Shown here: piece by piece, positions 1 to 8,213 of the stretch | Layout: each line of letters opens with the position of its first letter | Numbering within the stretch: position 1 is the first letter of the stretch | From: Methylobacterium sp. J-090 | GTDB lineage: Bacteria; Pseudomonadota; Alphaproteobacteria; Rhizobiales; Beijerinckiaceae | Length of the DNA: 63,456 nucleotides | Direction: 5' to 3' | Assembly: GCF_022829345.1 (NCBI RefSeq) | Contig: NZ_JAKSXV010000091.1 | Location: 1-63,456 of the forward strand | Made by a program: the position numbers and the translations under genes | Notes under the pieces: generated by a model | The model's input: only the letters and a program-made list of their open reading frames with translations | What the model was told of the DNA's origin: nothing | The model's database searches: none

Positions 1-638
1 CCGGCCCGGCGGTGCAGGGCGTCGAGGATTTCCTCGTGCTCGCGCATGGCCTCACCCCAGCGATCCCGGTCCTTGTCGAGGTTGGCGGCGTAGCGCACCC
101 GACGCAAGCGCCCGGCGAAATTGGCGTAGGTCGTCGCCAGGGGCTCGTTGTCGGCTGCCTGGACGATCCGGTCGTGGATGGTTTGGTTGGCGGCGAAGTA
201 CCCGTGGAGGTCCCGGCGCAGATACGACGCGTACATGGCGTGGTGCAGGCGCTCGATCTCGGCATAGGCCGTCTCGGTGATTTCCTCGCAAGCGAGCCGG
301 CCGGCCAGGGCCTCAAGGCCGCCCATGACGTCGAAGAGCGCGACCATCTCGCCGGCATCGAGCTGGCGCACCCGGGCGCCGCGATTGGGCAGAAGGTCGA
401 TCAGCCCTTCGGAGGCCAGGACCTTGAGGGCTTCCCGCAACGGCGTGCGCGAAATGCCGAAGCGCTCGCACAGGGCCCGCTCAGGCACTCGCGCGCCGGG
501 GGCGAGATTTCCCTCGACGATGTAGTCGCGCAGTTGCGCCAGCAGCGTGCCGTGCAGGGATGCGCTCGCCAACGCAACCGGCGGCGCGACGGCGCTCTCA
601 TCGGCCACCGCGGTATCTAGGACGGTATCCAGCATCAT
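1..638 (-). CDS. GntR-family (FCD) transcriptional regulator, 3' end cut by window edge
   Basis: The minus-strand frame from two adjacent ATG codons (638 or 635) stays open to base 1, so the C-terminus is missing. An N-terminal winged HTH is visible at about residues 28-90, with GARVPERALCERFGISRTPL and the following LREALKVLASEGLIDLLPNRG. An all-alpha FCD effector domain follows, with RLHHAMYASYLRRDLHGYF and HDRIVQAADNEPL. FCD proteins usually bind small carboxylates. The gene is divergent from the aminotransferase at 837 and shares an intergenic region holding two palindromes, so it probably controls the 837-6415 unit and itself. The ligand cannot be read from the sequence. Confidence 0.88.
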   Translation of the reverse strand, partial: MMLDTVLDTAVADESAVAPPVALASASLHGTLLAQLRDYIVEGNLAPGARVPERALCERFGISRTPLREALKVLASEGLIDLLPNRGARVRQLDAGEMVALFDVMGGLEALAGRLACEEITETAYAEIERLHHAMYASYLRRDLHGYFAANQTIHDRIVQAADNEPLATTYANFAGRLRRVRYAANLDKDRDRWGEAMREHEEILDALHRRA

Positions 639-701
639 CGTTCCACATCTACCAGCCTGCCGAGACCGGGTCGAGCGGCATCGTTCGCAAAATAATGCTT
701 G

Positions 702-739
702 TGTCGACAAAAAATGAATGCAAATTCTTGGTCGACCAA
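702..739. promoter_or_regulatory. Paired palindromes, probable GntR operators
   Basis: TTGGTCGACCAA (728-739) is a perfect 12-bp palindrome, and TGTCGACA (702-709, inside TTGTGTCGACAAAA) is a perfect 8-bp one. Their centres are 28 bp apart and both share the core GTCGAC. The first fits the TGGT-N-ACCA pattern typical of FadR/GntR operators. They lie between the divergent regulator (start 638) and aminotransferase (start 837). That the adjacent regulator binds them is inference. Confidence 0.55.
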
Positions 740-836
740 TACAGCGGCGCCATGAATCGCCGACGATCGCACGCGGATCGACGGTAATCGGCCGTCACGC
801 GACGCCACGCTGTAGCCCCATGCCCGCGAGGACCCG

Positions 837-2012
837 ATGACGACACGGACCGGACGCCACTTCCTGCACATTCCGGGGCCGAGCCCTGTGCCCGAGCGCG
901 TCCTGCGGGCCATGGACATGCCGGTGATCGATCATCGCGGACCGGATTTCGCCAAGCTCGGCCGGGCCGTGCTGGAGGGGGCGCAGGCCGTGTTTCAGAC
1001 CCGCGCGCCGGTGATCCTCTATCCGGGCTCGGGCACGGGCGCCTGGGAGGCGGCCATCGTCAACACCCTCTCGGCGGGCGACCGGGTGCTGATGTTCGAG
1101 ACCGGCCACTTCGCCACCCTGTGGCGGCAGATGGCGGCGCGTTGGGGCATCGAAGTCGAGTTCGTGCCGGGCGACTGGCGCCGCGGCGTCGACCCGGCCA
1201 AGGTCGAGGCGATCCTGGCCGAGGACCGCGCGAAGTCGATCAAGGCCGTGATGGTGGTCCACAATGAGACCTCGACGGGCGCGACGAGCAGAATCGCCGA
1301 GATCCGCAAGGCCATCGACCGGGCCAATCACCCCGCCCTGTTCCTGGTCGACACCATCTCGGGCCTTGGTTCGGCCGAGTACGCCCACGACGATTGGGGC
1401 GTCGACGTTTCGGTGAGCTGCTCGCAGAAGGGCCTGATGCTGCCGCCGGGGCTCGGCCTCGTCGCCCTTTCGGACAAGGCCCTGGCCGCGACGAAGACCG
1501 CCACCCTGCCGCGCTCCTACTGGGACTGGCAGGAGATGCTGAAGCCGAACGCTGCCGGTTACTTTCCCTATACGCCGGCCACCAATCTGCTCTACGGCCT
1601 GCGCGAGGCCATCGCCATGCTGCTGGAGGAGGGGCTGCCGCAGGTGTTTGCCCGCCACCAGCGCCTGGCCGCTGCCACCCGCGCGGCCGTGGAGGCTTGG
1701 GGCCTTGAGATCCTGTGCCAGGAGCCGTCAGAGTATTCGCCCGTGCTCACCGCCGTGGTGATGCCCGAGGACCACGACGCCGACGCCCTGCGCAACCTCA
1801 TCCTGGAGAAGTACGACCTCTCCCTCGGCACCGGGCTGGCCAAGGTCGCCGGCAAGGTCTTCCGCATCGGCCATCTCGGCGAGTGCAACGACCTGATGCT
1901 GATGGGAGCCCTGTCCGGCGTCGAGATGGGCCTCAAGGCGGGGCGCGTTCCGCACAAGCGCGGCGGTGTCCTGGCGGCCATGGACGCCCTGCGCTCCGGG
2001 CTGGACGATTGA
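837..2012 (+). CDS. Class V PLP aminotransferase, serine/alanine-glyoxylate type
   Basis: This 391-residue fold-type I PLP enzyme resembles serine-glyoxylate and alanine-glyoxylate aminotransferases. It has the N-terminal HIPGPSPVPERVLRAMDMPV segment, the YPGSGTGAWEAA cofactor loop and the Schiff-base lysine in CSQKGLMLPPGLG near residue 198. The C-terminal FRIGHLGECNDLMLMG is the family's substrate-carboxylate signature. Family members move an amino group from serine or alanine to glyoxylate or a related 2-oxo acid. It is first in a plus-strand unit with a transporter, CoA-transferase, crotonase and hexapeptide protein, so it may feed or drain a 2-oxo acid there. It is not necessarily the serine-cycle SgaA. 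The ATG at 837 fits the family N-terminus. Confidence 0.88.
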   Translation: MTTRTGRHFLHIPGPSPVPERVLRAMDMPVIDHRGPDFAKLGRAVLEGAQAVFQTRAPVILYPGSGTGAWEAAIVNTLSAGDRVLMFETGHFATLWRQMAARWGIEVEFVPGDWRRGVDPAKVEAILAEDRAKSIKAVMVVHNETSTGATSRIAEIRKAIDRANHPALFLVDTISGLGSAEYAHDDWGVDVSVSCSQKGLMLPPGLGLVALSDKALAATKTATLPRSYWDWQEMLKPNAAGYFPYTPATNLLYGLREAIAMLLEEGLPQVFARHQRLAAATRAAVEAWGLEILCQEPSEYSPVLTAVVMPEDHDADALRNLILEKYDLSLGTGLAKVAGKVFRIGHLGECNDLMLMGALSGVEMGLKAGRVPHKRGGVLAAMDALRSGLDD

Positions 2013-2030
2013 GAAGGCGTTCTCTCCCCG

Positions 2031-2235
2031 GTGGATCCTGGGCTTGCCCGAGATCCATCAAGTTGGTTGGGGGGATTGCAGATGACACCCACTGTCAGTC
2101 CGGGTCGCCACAGGCGAGCCCAGGCCCGAAGGGGCGCACCGGAGGCGCGTAACCCAGACCGCCGGCAGCGTAAAATCTTGCACGACCTGCGGTTCTGGGG
2201 CCCGGGCTCCGCTGCGCGGCCCCGGGATGACGGAG
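2031..2235. repeat. Intergenic palindromic repeats
   Basis: The 345-bp gap 2013-2357 holds no convincing gene. It has a short palindrome near 2031-2059 (GGATCCTGGGCTTGCCCGAG then ATCC), resembling copies near 3766-3795 and 10966-10991. A second hairpin-rich element near 2186-2232 is built of GGGGCCCGGG and GCGGCCCCGGGATGACG. A related GGAATGACG element recurs at 6604-6645. They look like two families of short interspersed repeats. Confidence 0.5.
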
Positions 2236-2357
2236 CGCCAAACGCGAGTACCGAAGCGAAACGGACGACCATCGACCCAATACACCCCCACGCGCGCACC
2301 CGATGAACTCGGCAATCAGATCGGGCGGGGTGGCGCGTTCAACCGGAGGAAACCCCG

Positions 2358-3650
2358 ATGACGCCTGCCAAAAGACGCGTCTCCGCGTCGAACATGGTGC
2401 TGTTCCTGCTCTGCCTGATGTACTTCGTCACCTATCTCGACCGGGTTAACATCGCCACGGCGGGCGGCGAGATCATGAAGGATCTCGGGATGTCGAACAC
2501 CCAATTCGGCCTGATCCTGTCCGCCTTCGCCTATCCCTACGCCATATTCCAGGTCATCGGCGGCTCGGTCGGCGACAAGTTCGGCGCCCGCCGCACCCTC
2601 CTCGTCTGTGGCCTGATCTGGGCCTCGGCGACGATCCTCACCGGGTTCGTGGGCGGGCTGGTCAGCCTGTTCCTCGCCCGTGTGCTGCTAGGCTTCGGCG
2701 AGGGCGCGACTTTCCCCACCGCCACCCGTGCCATGCAGAACTGGACGGCGCCGGGCAAGCGCGGCTTCGCGCAGGGCATCACCCATGCCTTCGCGCGGCT
2801 GGGCAACGCCGTGGCACCCCCCATCGTCGCCTTCCTGATCTACCATGTCGGCTGGCGCCTGGGCTTCGTCGTCCTCGGCGCGGCGAGCTTTGCCTGGGTC
2901 GTGGTCTGGTACCTCTACTTCCGCGACGATCCGAAGGATCACCCCCGCATCACCCCGGAGGAACTCGCGGTCCTGCCGGAGCCGCGCAAGGTCGGCGCCA
3001 AGCAGACCATTCCCTGGGGGGGCCTGACCATGCGCATCCTGCCGGTGACGCTGACCTATTTCTGCTACGGCTGGACCCTGTGGCTGTTCCTCGGCTGGCT
3101 TCCGAGTTTCTTCAAACTCAATTACGGGCTCGATTTGAAGAGCTCGGCCCTGTTCGCCTCGGGCGTGTTCTTCGCCGGCGTCGTCGGCGACACCCTGGGC
3201 GGCGTTTTCAGCGACCGCATCCTCAAGCGCACCGGAAACCTCAAGCTTGCCCGGCTCAGCGTCATCGTCGTGGGCTTCCTCGGGGCGGCGGCGAGCCTCA
3301 CGGGCGTGTTCTTCACGAAAGACCTGACCCTGGTGGCCTTGCTGCTCAGCTCGGGCTTCTTCTTCGCCGAACTCGTCATCGGCCCGATCTGGTCGGTGCC
3401 GATGGACATCGCGCCGAAATATTCGGGCACGGCGGCGGGCCTGATGAACACCGGCTCGGCGGTGGCGGCCATCATCTCGCCGATCGTCTTCGGGATGATC
3501 GTCGACATGACGGGGAACTGGACCCTGCCCTTCGTCGGCTCCATCGGCCTCTGCCTGCTGGGCGCCGGGCTGGCCTTCACCATGCACCCGGAGCGCCCCT
3601 TCGAGGAGGAGCCGGCGCTGCCGGTCGGGCGGCCCGTTCCCGCGGAGTAG
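2358..3650 (+). CDS. MFS transporter, anion:cation symporter (tartrate/glucarate) type
   Basis: This 430-residue inner-membrane protein has about 12 predicted transmembrane segments. The N-terminal MYFVTYLDRVNIATAGGEIM and the loop 2-3 motif GGSVGDKFGARRTL are typical of the ACS family (GudP, TtuB, ExuT, phthalate carriers). It starts with ATG after AACCGGAGGAAACCCC, a strong ribosome binding site. It lies between the aminotransferase and the CoA-transferase on the same strand and is the obvious uptake step for the acid processed by those enzymes. The substrate is most likely a mono- or dicarboxylate, but this is inferred from the family alone. Confidence 0.88.
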   Translation: MTPAKRRVSASNMVLFLLCLMYFVTYLDRVNIATAGGEIMKDLGMSNTQFGLILSAFAYPYAIFQVIGGSVGDKFGARRTLLVCGLIWASATILTGFVGGLVSLFLARVLLGFGEGATFPTATRAMQNWTAPGKRGFAQGITHAFARLGNAVAPPIVAFLIYHVGWRLGFVVLGAASFAWVVVWYLYFRDDPKDHPRITPEELAVLPEPRKVGAKQTIPWGGLTMRILPVTLTYFCYGWTLWLFLGWLPSFFKLNYGLDLKSSALFASGVFFAGVVGDTLGGVFSDRILKRTGNLKLARLSVIVVGFLGAAASLTGVFFTKDLTLVALLLSSGFFFAELVIGPIWSVPMDIAPKYSGTAAGLMNTGSAVAAIISPIVFGMIVDMTGNWTLPFVGSIGLCLLGAGLAFTMHPERPFEEEPALPVGRPVPAE

Positions 3651-3659
3651 GGCGTGTCC

Positions 3660-3800
3660 CCCTCCCCCTTGTGGTGAGGGGTCGGGGTTGGGTGGCGCCG
3701 CTGACCGCCGCCGCCCTGAGGATCACCCGAATCACCCCCACCGCCAACGCCTCCCCAAAAGCTGGATGGATCTCGGGCCAAGCCCGAGATCCTCTGGGGA
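3660..3800. repeat. Interspersed palindromic repeat, second copy
   Basis: The gap between the transporter and the CoA-transferase has a TGGATCTCGGGCCAAGCCCG palindrome, continuing AGATCC (about 3766-3795), of the same kind as at 2031. It is preceded by a C-rich tract (3660-3690). The CoA-transferase's ribosome binding site lies downstream of it. No gene is seen here. Confidence 0.45.
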
Positions 3801-3838
3801 GGAGAGCCGCGCGGAGCCCAACACAGGAACCGAGCACG

Positions 3839-5065
3839 ATGGATGAACCCGTGCACGATACGCCCTCCCGTCCGCTTCCCCTCGCCGGCCTGCGCGTCCT
3901 CGACGTGACGCAGGTGATGGCCGGCCCCGTCTGCAGCATGCTGCTGGCGGATCTCGGCGCCGACGTCATCAAGGTCGAGCCGCCCGGCACCGGGGACCAG
4001 ACGCGGGGCGCCATGGGGTTCAAGATGAAGGGCCCCGACAGCATGGGCTTCCTCAACATGAACCGGAACAAGCGCAGCCTCGCCCTGAACCTGAAGAGCC
4101 CGGCGGGCCGCGACCTCCTGCTCGACATGGCGCAGGGCGCCGACATCGTGGTCGAGAACTACCGCCCCGGTGTCATGGCCCGGCTCGGCCTCGGCTACGA
4201 GGCGATGCGGGCGCGCAACCGGGGCCTGATCTATGCCAGCATCTCGGGCTTCGGCCAGACCGGCCCCTGGGCCAAGCGCCCCGGCTACGACCTGATGGCC
4301 CAGGCCATGTCCGGCGTGATGAGCGTGACGGGCCATCCCGGCGGGCCGCCGGTCAAGGCCGGCGTGCCGGTGGCCGATATCGGCTGCGCGCTGTTCGCGG
4401 TCTACGGCATCCTCAGCGCGTATATCGGCCGGCAGGCGAGCGGCGAGGGTCAGTATATCGACGCCTCCCTGTTCGATTCGGCGCTGGCCTTCTCGATCTG
4501 GGACATCTCCGAATACTGGGGCACGGGGCAAGTGCCGGAGCCGCTGGGCACCGCCAACCGCATGAGCGCGCCCTATCAGGCGGTGCGGGCGGCGGACGGC
4601 TACTTCGTGATGGGGGCGACGAACGCGAAGCTCTGGCGCCTGCTCTGCGAGGTGCTCGGCCGCGAAGACCTCATCGCCGACGACCGTTTTCGCGACATCG
4701 CCGGGCGTCTGGCTCACCGCGCGGCGCTGATCGCCGAACTGGAGACGAGCTTCGCCGCCAAGGACGCGGAGACCTGGGTCAGCGAGTTGCTCGCCGCCGG
4801 CATCCCGGCCGGGCGCATGAACACCTATCCCGAAGCCTTCGAGAGCGCGCATGGCCGCCACCGCGAGATGCGGATCGACGTGCCCCACCCCCATGAGGGG
4901 ACCGTGCCGAATATCGGCTTTCCGGTGAAGCTCTCGGGCACGCCCGCGCAGGTGCGCCGGCATGCGCCCCTGCTGGGCGAGCATTCGGACGAGATCCTGA
5001 CGGAGTTCGGCCTCTCGGCCGAGGCCATCGAAGTGCTGCGCCAGGGCGGAGCCTTCGCCGCATGA
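3839..5065 (+). CDS. CaiB/BaiF family CoA-transferase (family III)
   Basis: This 408-residue enzyme is expected to move CoA between carboxylic acids through an aspartyl-CoA thioester. It starts LAGLRVLDVTQVMAGPVCSM with LADLGADVIKVEPPGTGDQT. The expected NRNKRSLALNLKSP and NYRPGVMARLGLGYE blocks are present, as is the aspartate of PVKAGVPVADIG (near residue 180), where the catalytic Asp lies in this family. The ATG at 3839 matches the family N-terminus; a longer open frame upstream runs through the transporter gene and is spurious. The stop overlaps the crotonase start by 4 bp (ATGA), so the two are translationally coupled. It probably activates the imported acid as a CoA thioester. Confidence 0.9.
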   Translation: MDEPVHDTPSRPLPLAGLRVLDVTQVMAGPVCSMLLADLGADVIKVEPPGTGDQTRGAMGFKMKGPDSMGFLNMNRNKRSLALNLKSPAGRDLLLDMAQGADIVVENYRPGVMARLGLGYEAMRARNRGLIYASISGFGQTGPWAKRPGYDLMAQAMSGVMSVTGHPGGPPVKAGVPVADIGCALFAVYGILSAYIGRQASGEGQYIDASLFDSALAFSIWDISEYWGTGQVPEPLGTANRMSAPYQAVRAADGYFVMGATNAKLWRLLCEVLGREDLIADDRFRDIAGRLAHRAALIAELETSFAAKDAETWVSELLAAGIPAGRMNTYPEAFESAHGRHREMRIDVPHPHEGTVPNIGFPVKLSGTPAQVRRHAPLLGEHSDEILTEFGLSAEAIEVLRQGGAFAA

Positions 5066-5862
5066 ATCCTCCTGAAGCGATAAGCGCCCGGGACGAGGGC
5101 GCGGTCCGCTACCGCGTGGAGGGCGGGGTCGCCCATCTCACCTTCGACCGGCCGGGCGCGCGCAACGCGATGACGTTCGCGATGTACGACGCTCTGGCCG
5201 AAGGTCTGGCGCGGATCGAGGCCGATGCCTCCGTGCGCGTCGCTGTTTTGCGCGGCGCCGGCGGCAAGGCCTTCGTGGCGGGCACCGACATCGAGCAGTT
5301 CTCCGGCTTCACGGGGGCGGACGGCGTCGCCTACGAGGCCCGCATCGACGCCTACATCGACGGGCTGGAACGATGCCGCGTGCCCACCGTGGCGGTGATC
5401 GAGGGGTTCGCCGTCGGCGGGGGGCTCGCCATCGCCAATGCGTGCGATATCCGCATCGCGCAAGCCGGCGCCCGCTTCGGCGTGCCCATCGCCCGCACGC
5501 TCGGCAACTGCCTCTCGCCCGCCAACCTGCGCCGGCTGACGGCAACCCTGGGGCCGAGCTTCATGAGCCGCATGCTGCTGCTCGCCGAGATGCCGAGCGC
5601 CGAGACCCTGGCTCCGCTGGGCTACCTCGCGACCGTGGCCGAGGCCGGCGCCCTCGACGCCGAAGTCGCCGCGACCTGCGAGCGGCTCCTCGGCCATGCC
5701 CCCGTGACGATGCGGGTGACCCGCGCCATGCTGCGCCGCCTCGCCCAGGACAGTCACGCCTCGGCCACGGATCTCATCGCGGAATGCTACGGCAGCCGGG
5801 ATTTCGCCGCCGGCGTGGAGGCTTTTCTCGCCAAGCGCCCGGCCGTCTGGACGGGCGCCTGA
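5062..5862 (+). CDS. Enoyl-CoA hydratase/isomerase (crotonase) family protein
   Basis: This 266-residue crotonase-fold protein has VAHLTFDRPGARNAMTFAMY at the N-terminus. The oxyanion-hole segments are AGTDIEQFSG (near residue 75) and EGFAVGGGLAIANACDIRIA (near 115-135). Members hydrate, isomerise or cleave acyl-CoA. The usual catalytic glutamates are not obvious, so the reaction cannot be named. It overlaps the CoA-transferase by 4 bp and is followed 25 bp later by the hexapeptide protein. That order recalls CaiB, CaiD and CaiE, in which CaiD hydrates crotonobetainyl-CoA. It probably acts on the CoA thioester made by the preceding enzyme. Confidence 0.85.
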   Translation: MNPPEAISARDEGAVRYRVEGGVAHLTFDRPGARNAMTFAMYDALAEGLARIEADASVRVAVLRGAGGKAFVAGTDIEQFSGFTGADGVAYEARIDAYIDGLERCRVPTVAVIEGFAVGGGLAIANACDIRIAQAGARFGVPIARTLGNCLSPANLRRLTATLGPSFMSRMLLLAEMPSAETLAPLGYLATVAEAGALDAEVAATCERLLGHAPVTMRVTRAMLRRLAQDSHASATDLIAECYGSRDFAAGVEAFLAKRPAVWTGA

Positions 5863-5887
5863 CCCCTCGCGCCTTAAGGATGCGTGC

Positions 5888-6415
5888 ATGACCCTCTATG
5901 CCCTCGGACCCCACCAGCCGCAGCTCACCGACGCAGCCACAACCTGGATCGCGCCCGGCGCGCATGTGATCGGTCAGGTCCATCTCGGCCGCGACGTCAG
6001 CATCTGGTTCGGGGCGGTTCTGCGGGGCGACAACGACACGATCCGGATCGGCGACCGCTGCAACATCCAGGACGGGGCGGTGCTGCACGCCGACCCGGGC
6101 TTTCCGCTTGATCTCGGCGCGGACGTCACCATCGGACACCGCGCCATCGTGCATGGCTGTACCATCGGGGCCGGAACCCTGGTGGGCATGGGCGCCACCA
6201 TCCTCAACGGCGCCCGCATCGGCCGCAACTGCCTCATCGGCGCGAATGCCTTGGTGACGGAGGGCAAGGTGTTTCCCGACAACAGCCTCATCGTCGGCGC
6301 GCCCGCGAAGGTGGCGCGATCCCTGGAGCCGGAGGCGGCGGCCAAACTCGCGCGAACGGCGGAGAACTATGTCGCCAATGGGCGACGCTTCGCGGCGGAG
6401 TTGCGGGCGCTGTGA
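5888..6415 (+). CDS. Gamma-carbonic-anhydrase-like hexapeptide protein (CaiE/PaaY type)
   Basis: This 175-residue left-handed beta-helix protein has SIWFGAVLRGDNDTIRIGDR, then NIQDGAVLHAD and VTIGHRAIVHGCTIGAG. The three histidines in LHAD and GHRAIVHG are the zinc ligands of gamma-carbonic anhydrase relatives. Family members include CaiE in carnitine operons and PaaY, a thioesterase of phenylacetate degradation. Placed directly after a CoA-transferase and crotonase, a CaiE/PaaY-like auxiliary role with CoA thioesters is more likely than CO2 hydration. The C-terminal helix (EAAAKLARTAENYVANGRRF) is usual for the family. Confidence 0.88.
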   Translation: MTLYALGPHQPQLTDAATTWIAPGAHVIGQVHLGRDVSIWFGAVLRGDNDTIRIGDRCNIQDGAVLHADPGFPLDLGADVTIGHRAIVHGCTIGAGTLVGMGATILNGARIGRNCLIGANALVTEGKVFPDNSLIVGAPAKVARSLEPEAAAKLARTAENYVANGRRFAAELRAL

Positions 6416-6530
6416 GGTGTTTTCCGGCGGGTCGCGAGCCCGCACGGACCAGGATCAAACGTGTCTCCCCCTTGCGGCAGGGCGATCGCATGTCACGTCT
6501 CCGGCTGTCAGGAATCCCTTGCCGCTCCGT

Positions 6531-6648
6531 CATCCCGGGGCCGTAGAGGGGAACCCGAGGTCCAGACACGCAGCGTTCGCAAGGTTTGACGCCGTCGGCG
6601 GCTCTGGATTCCGGTCTCGCCTGCGGCGCCCCGGAATGACGGGCGAAA
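6531..6648. repeat. Two inverted GGAATGACG-type repeats
   Basis: The 283-bp gap 6416-6698 holds CGTCATCCCGGGGCCG (about 6531) and, in the opposite sense, CTGGATTCCGG...GCGCCCCGGAATGACGGGCG (about 6604-6645). Their inverted arrangement could form a long hairpin after the catabolic unit. The same element type occurs near 2186. No gene is visible. Confidence 0.5.
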
Positions 6649-6698
6649 CCATTAGCGACTGTCCTGCCTTCGTGGGGCGGAGGGCTCCGGCAGCGCTT

Positions 6699-7475
6699 CT
6701 ATTCCGCCGCGCGGGCGCCGGGGGGCCGCGTGCTCAAGAACTCCTTGCGGAACTTCGCGTTGAGGCGCTGCATGAAGTGCTCGGCGCAGCACATGTGCTC
6801 GTAGCATCTCGCGGCGCACGGCGTCAGCGTCCTCAGCTCGGAAGGCTGAGAGAAGGGCGCAGCGGCCGGCGAGGTTGTGGGCGCCGAAGGCCTCGTGCTC
6901 AGTCAGACTTTCGCTGCGGAATTCCACAAGGTCTCGCAGCAGGCTGTTGAGGAACCAGCACATGAAGGTCAGCAGCGGGTTGTCGCTGGCGTCGAAATGA
7001 TGTCGTTGAAATCGACCTCGACGATACGGTCGCCCCCGCGCCGGCCCTCCGCGTTGGCGGCTTCTCAGGCGGCGATGTTCGCCTCCGGATGCGCGAAATC
7101 GCCCGCGCCGAGGCGCCCGACCACGCTCGCCCCCAGCGCCACCTCCAGGCCCTGGCGCAGGGCGTAGACCTGAGCGAAGTCGAGTTCCTGGAAATGCAAA
7201 AAGCGGCGCAGCTGCTGGGCGGCCTTCACTGAGATTGGGCGGATCTCCGGGCCGCCATTGGGGCCGGATGGCGTGGTCACCAGTCCCTGGACCTCCAAGG
7301 ATTTCAGAGCCTCGCGGATCGTGCCCTTGGCGCGGCCTTTACGCTGCATCAGGGCGCGCGCGTTCGGCAGGCGCTCCCCCGGCGTTAGCCGCTCGCGGGC
7401 GATGCGGTGGGAGAGATCCTCGGCGATCTGGTCCGACAGCTTGATCCGCCACATCGGGGCCGGTGTCTCGCTCAT
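6699..7475 (-). pseudogene. GntR/FadR-type regulator, broken by one stop and two frameshifts
   Basis: An ATG at 7475 begins MSETPAPMWRIKLSDQIAED, then a GntR winged HTH (GERLPNARALMQRKGRAKGT, IREALKSLEVQGLVTT) and an FCD domain (LDFAQVYALRQGLEVALGAS). An in-frame TGA at 7065-7067 stops the product, but homology continues in the same frame (EAANAEGRRGGDRIVEVDFN). It then shifts frame near 7000 (FDASDNPLLTFMCWFLNSLL) and again near 6800, ending AEHFMQRLNAKFRKEFLSTR and a stop at 6699. Three lesions make this a true pseudogene, not a single sequencing error. Nothing nearby reveals its former target. Confidence 0.8.
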
Positions 7476-7709
7476 CGCAGCGTCCACGCGACGTCGGCGT
7501 CGAGGGGGGAAGATTGGGCGGGCGAGCTTTTCAAAGGGGAACAGTCCGTCATCCGAGCTCGTCACGCCTCGGATCGCGTATTCCACCACCGCGCGGGCGA
7601 TGGGCTCGAGGACGGGCTTGCAATACATCCGTGATTTGAGGATCAGCACGCAGGCTTCCGGCCGGGTCGATGCCGCTGTCCGTGGAGCCGCCGAGATCCC
7701 TGGCATGGC

Positions 7710-7973
7710 CTACGTGCTGCAACGGGGCACACCCAAACCAGCACCGACGCCTCTGGTCGGGCAGATCGCCCCGAAGATGTAGGCGGACTGCGTGCGCCGA
7801 TCCTTGGGGGCCGAGGGTCGCGGTCGCGTTCCGCGCTTGGCCCAGCGCCGGATGAGCGAGTTCTTGTGGCCGACCCGCGCCTTGTCGAAGAACCAGACCT
7901 CTACGGGCTGGCCGCCGACAACCTGCGCGATCTGCGCCAGGTGGTTGGGGAAGTCTTTTTGAAAGCGGTCTTC
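7710..7973 (-). pseudogene. IS630-family transposase fragment
   Basis: An 87-codon minus-strand stretch has no start codon. It reads FQKDFPNHLAQIAQVVGGQP, then VEVWFFDKARVGHKNSLIRR, WAKRGTRP and SAYIFGAICPTRGVGAG. This is the layout of the DDE core of IS630 transposases (an aspartate block followed by W-x-x-x-G-x-R-P and a Y-x-x-G-A block). The N-terminus, the terminal glutamate region and the inverted repeats were not found. No gene was recognised in the flanks 7476-7709 or 7974-8213. Confidence 0.6.
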
Positions 7974-8213
7974 CCGTCGCTCACTTCCGTGCCTGAGCCA
8001 CGGTCAACCACAGGCCGCGGTGCTACCAGCGTCTTTCTACCTCGACCGCTGAATAGGCCACAATATGCTCAACTCATGCCCACCGAGAGGCTCAATGAGC
8101 CGGGCCGGAAATATGACATAACGCGCGCTCGGGAAGGAACGCTGGGGGATGGTTCAACCGCGCTGGTAGCGATAGACGGTGGTCTGAGGCCCCGACAATG
8201 AGGTGAGCGTCGA

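Noticed and set aside
837..2012. Naming the aminotransferase as serine-cycle SgaA.
   Set aside because: The family fits, but its neighbours are a CoA-transferase unit and not serine-cycle genes such as hprA, mtdA or mtkAB, so the symbol is not justified.
3122..4984. A 620-codon minus-strand frame opposite the transporter and CoA-transferase.
   Set aside because: The plus-strand genes carry clear family motifs and coupled starts; the minus frame has a His/Gly/Arg-rich shadow composition without motifs.
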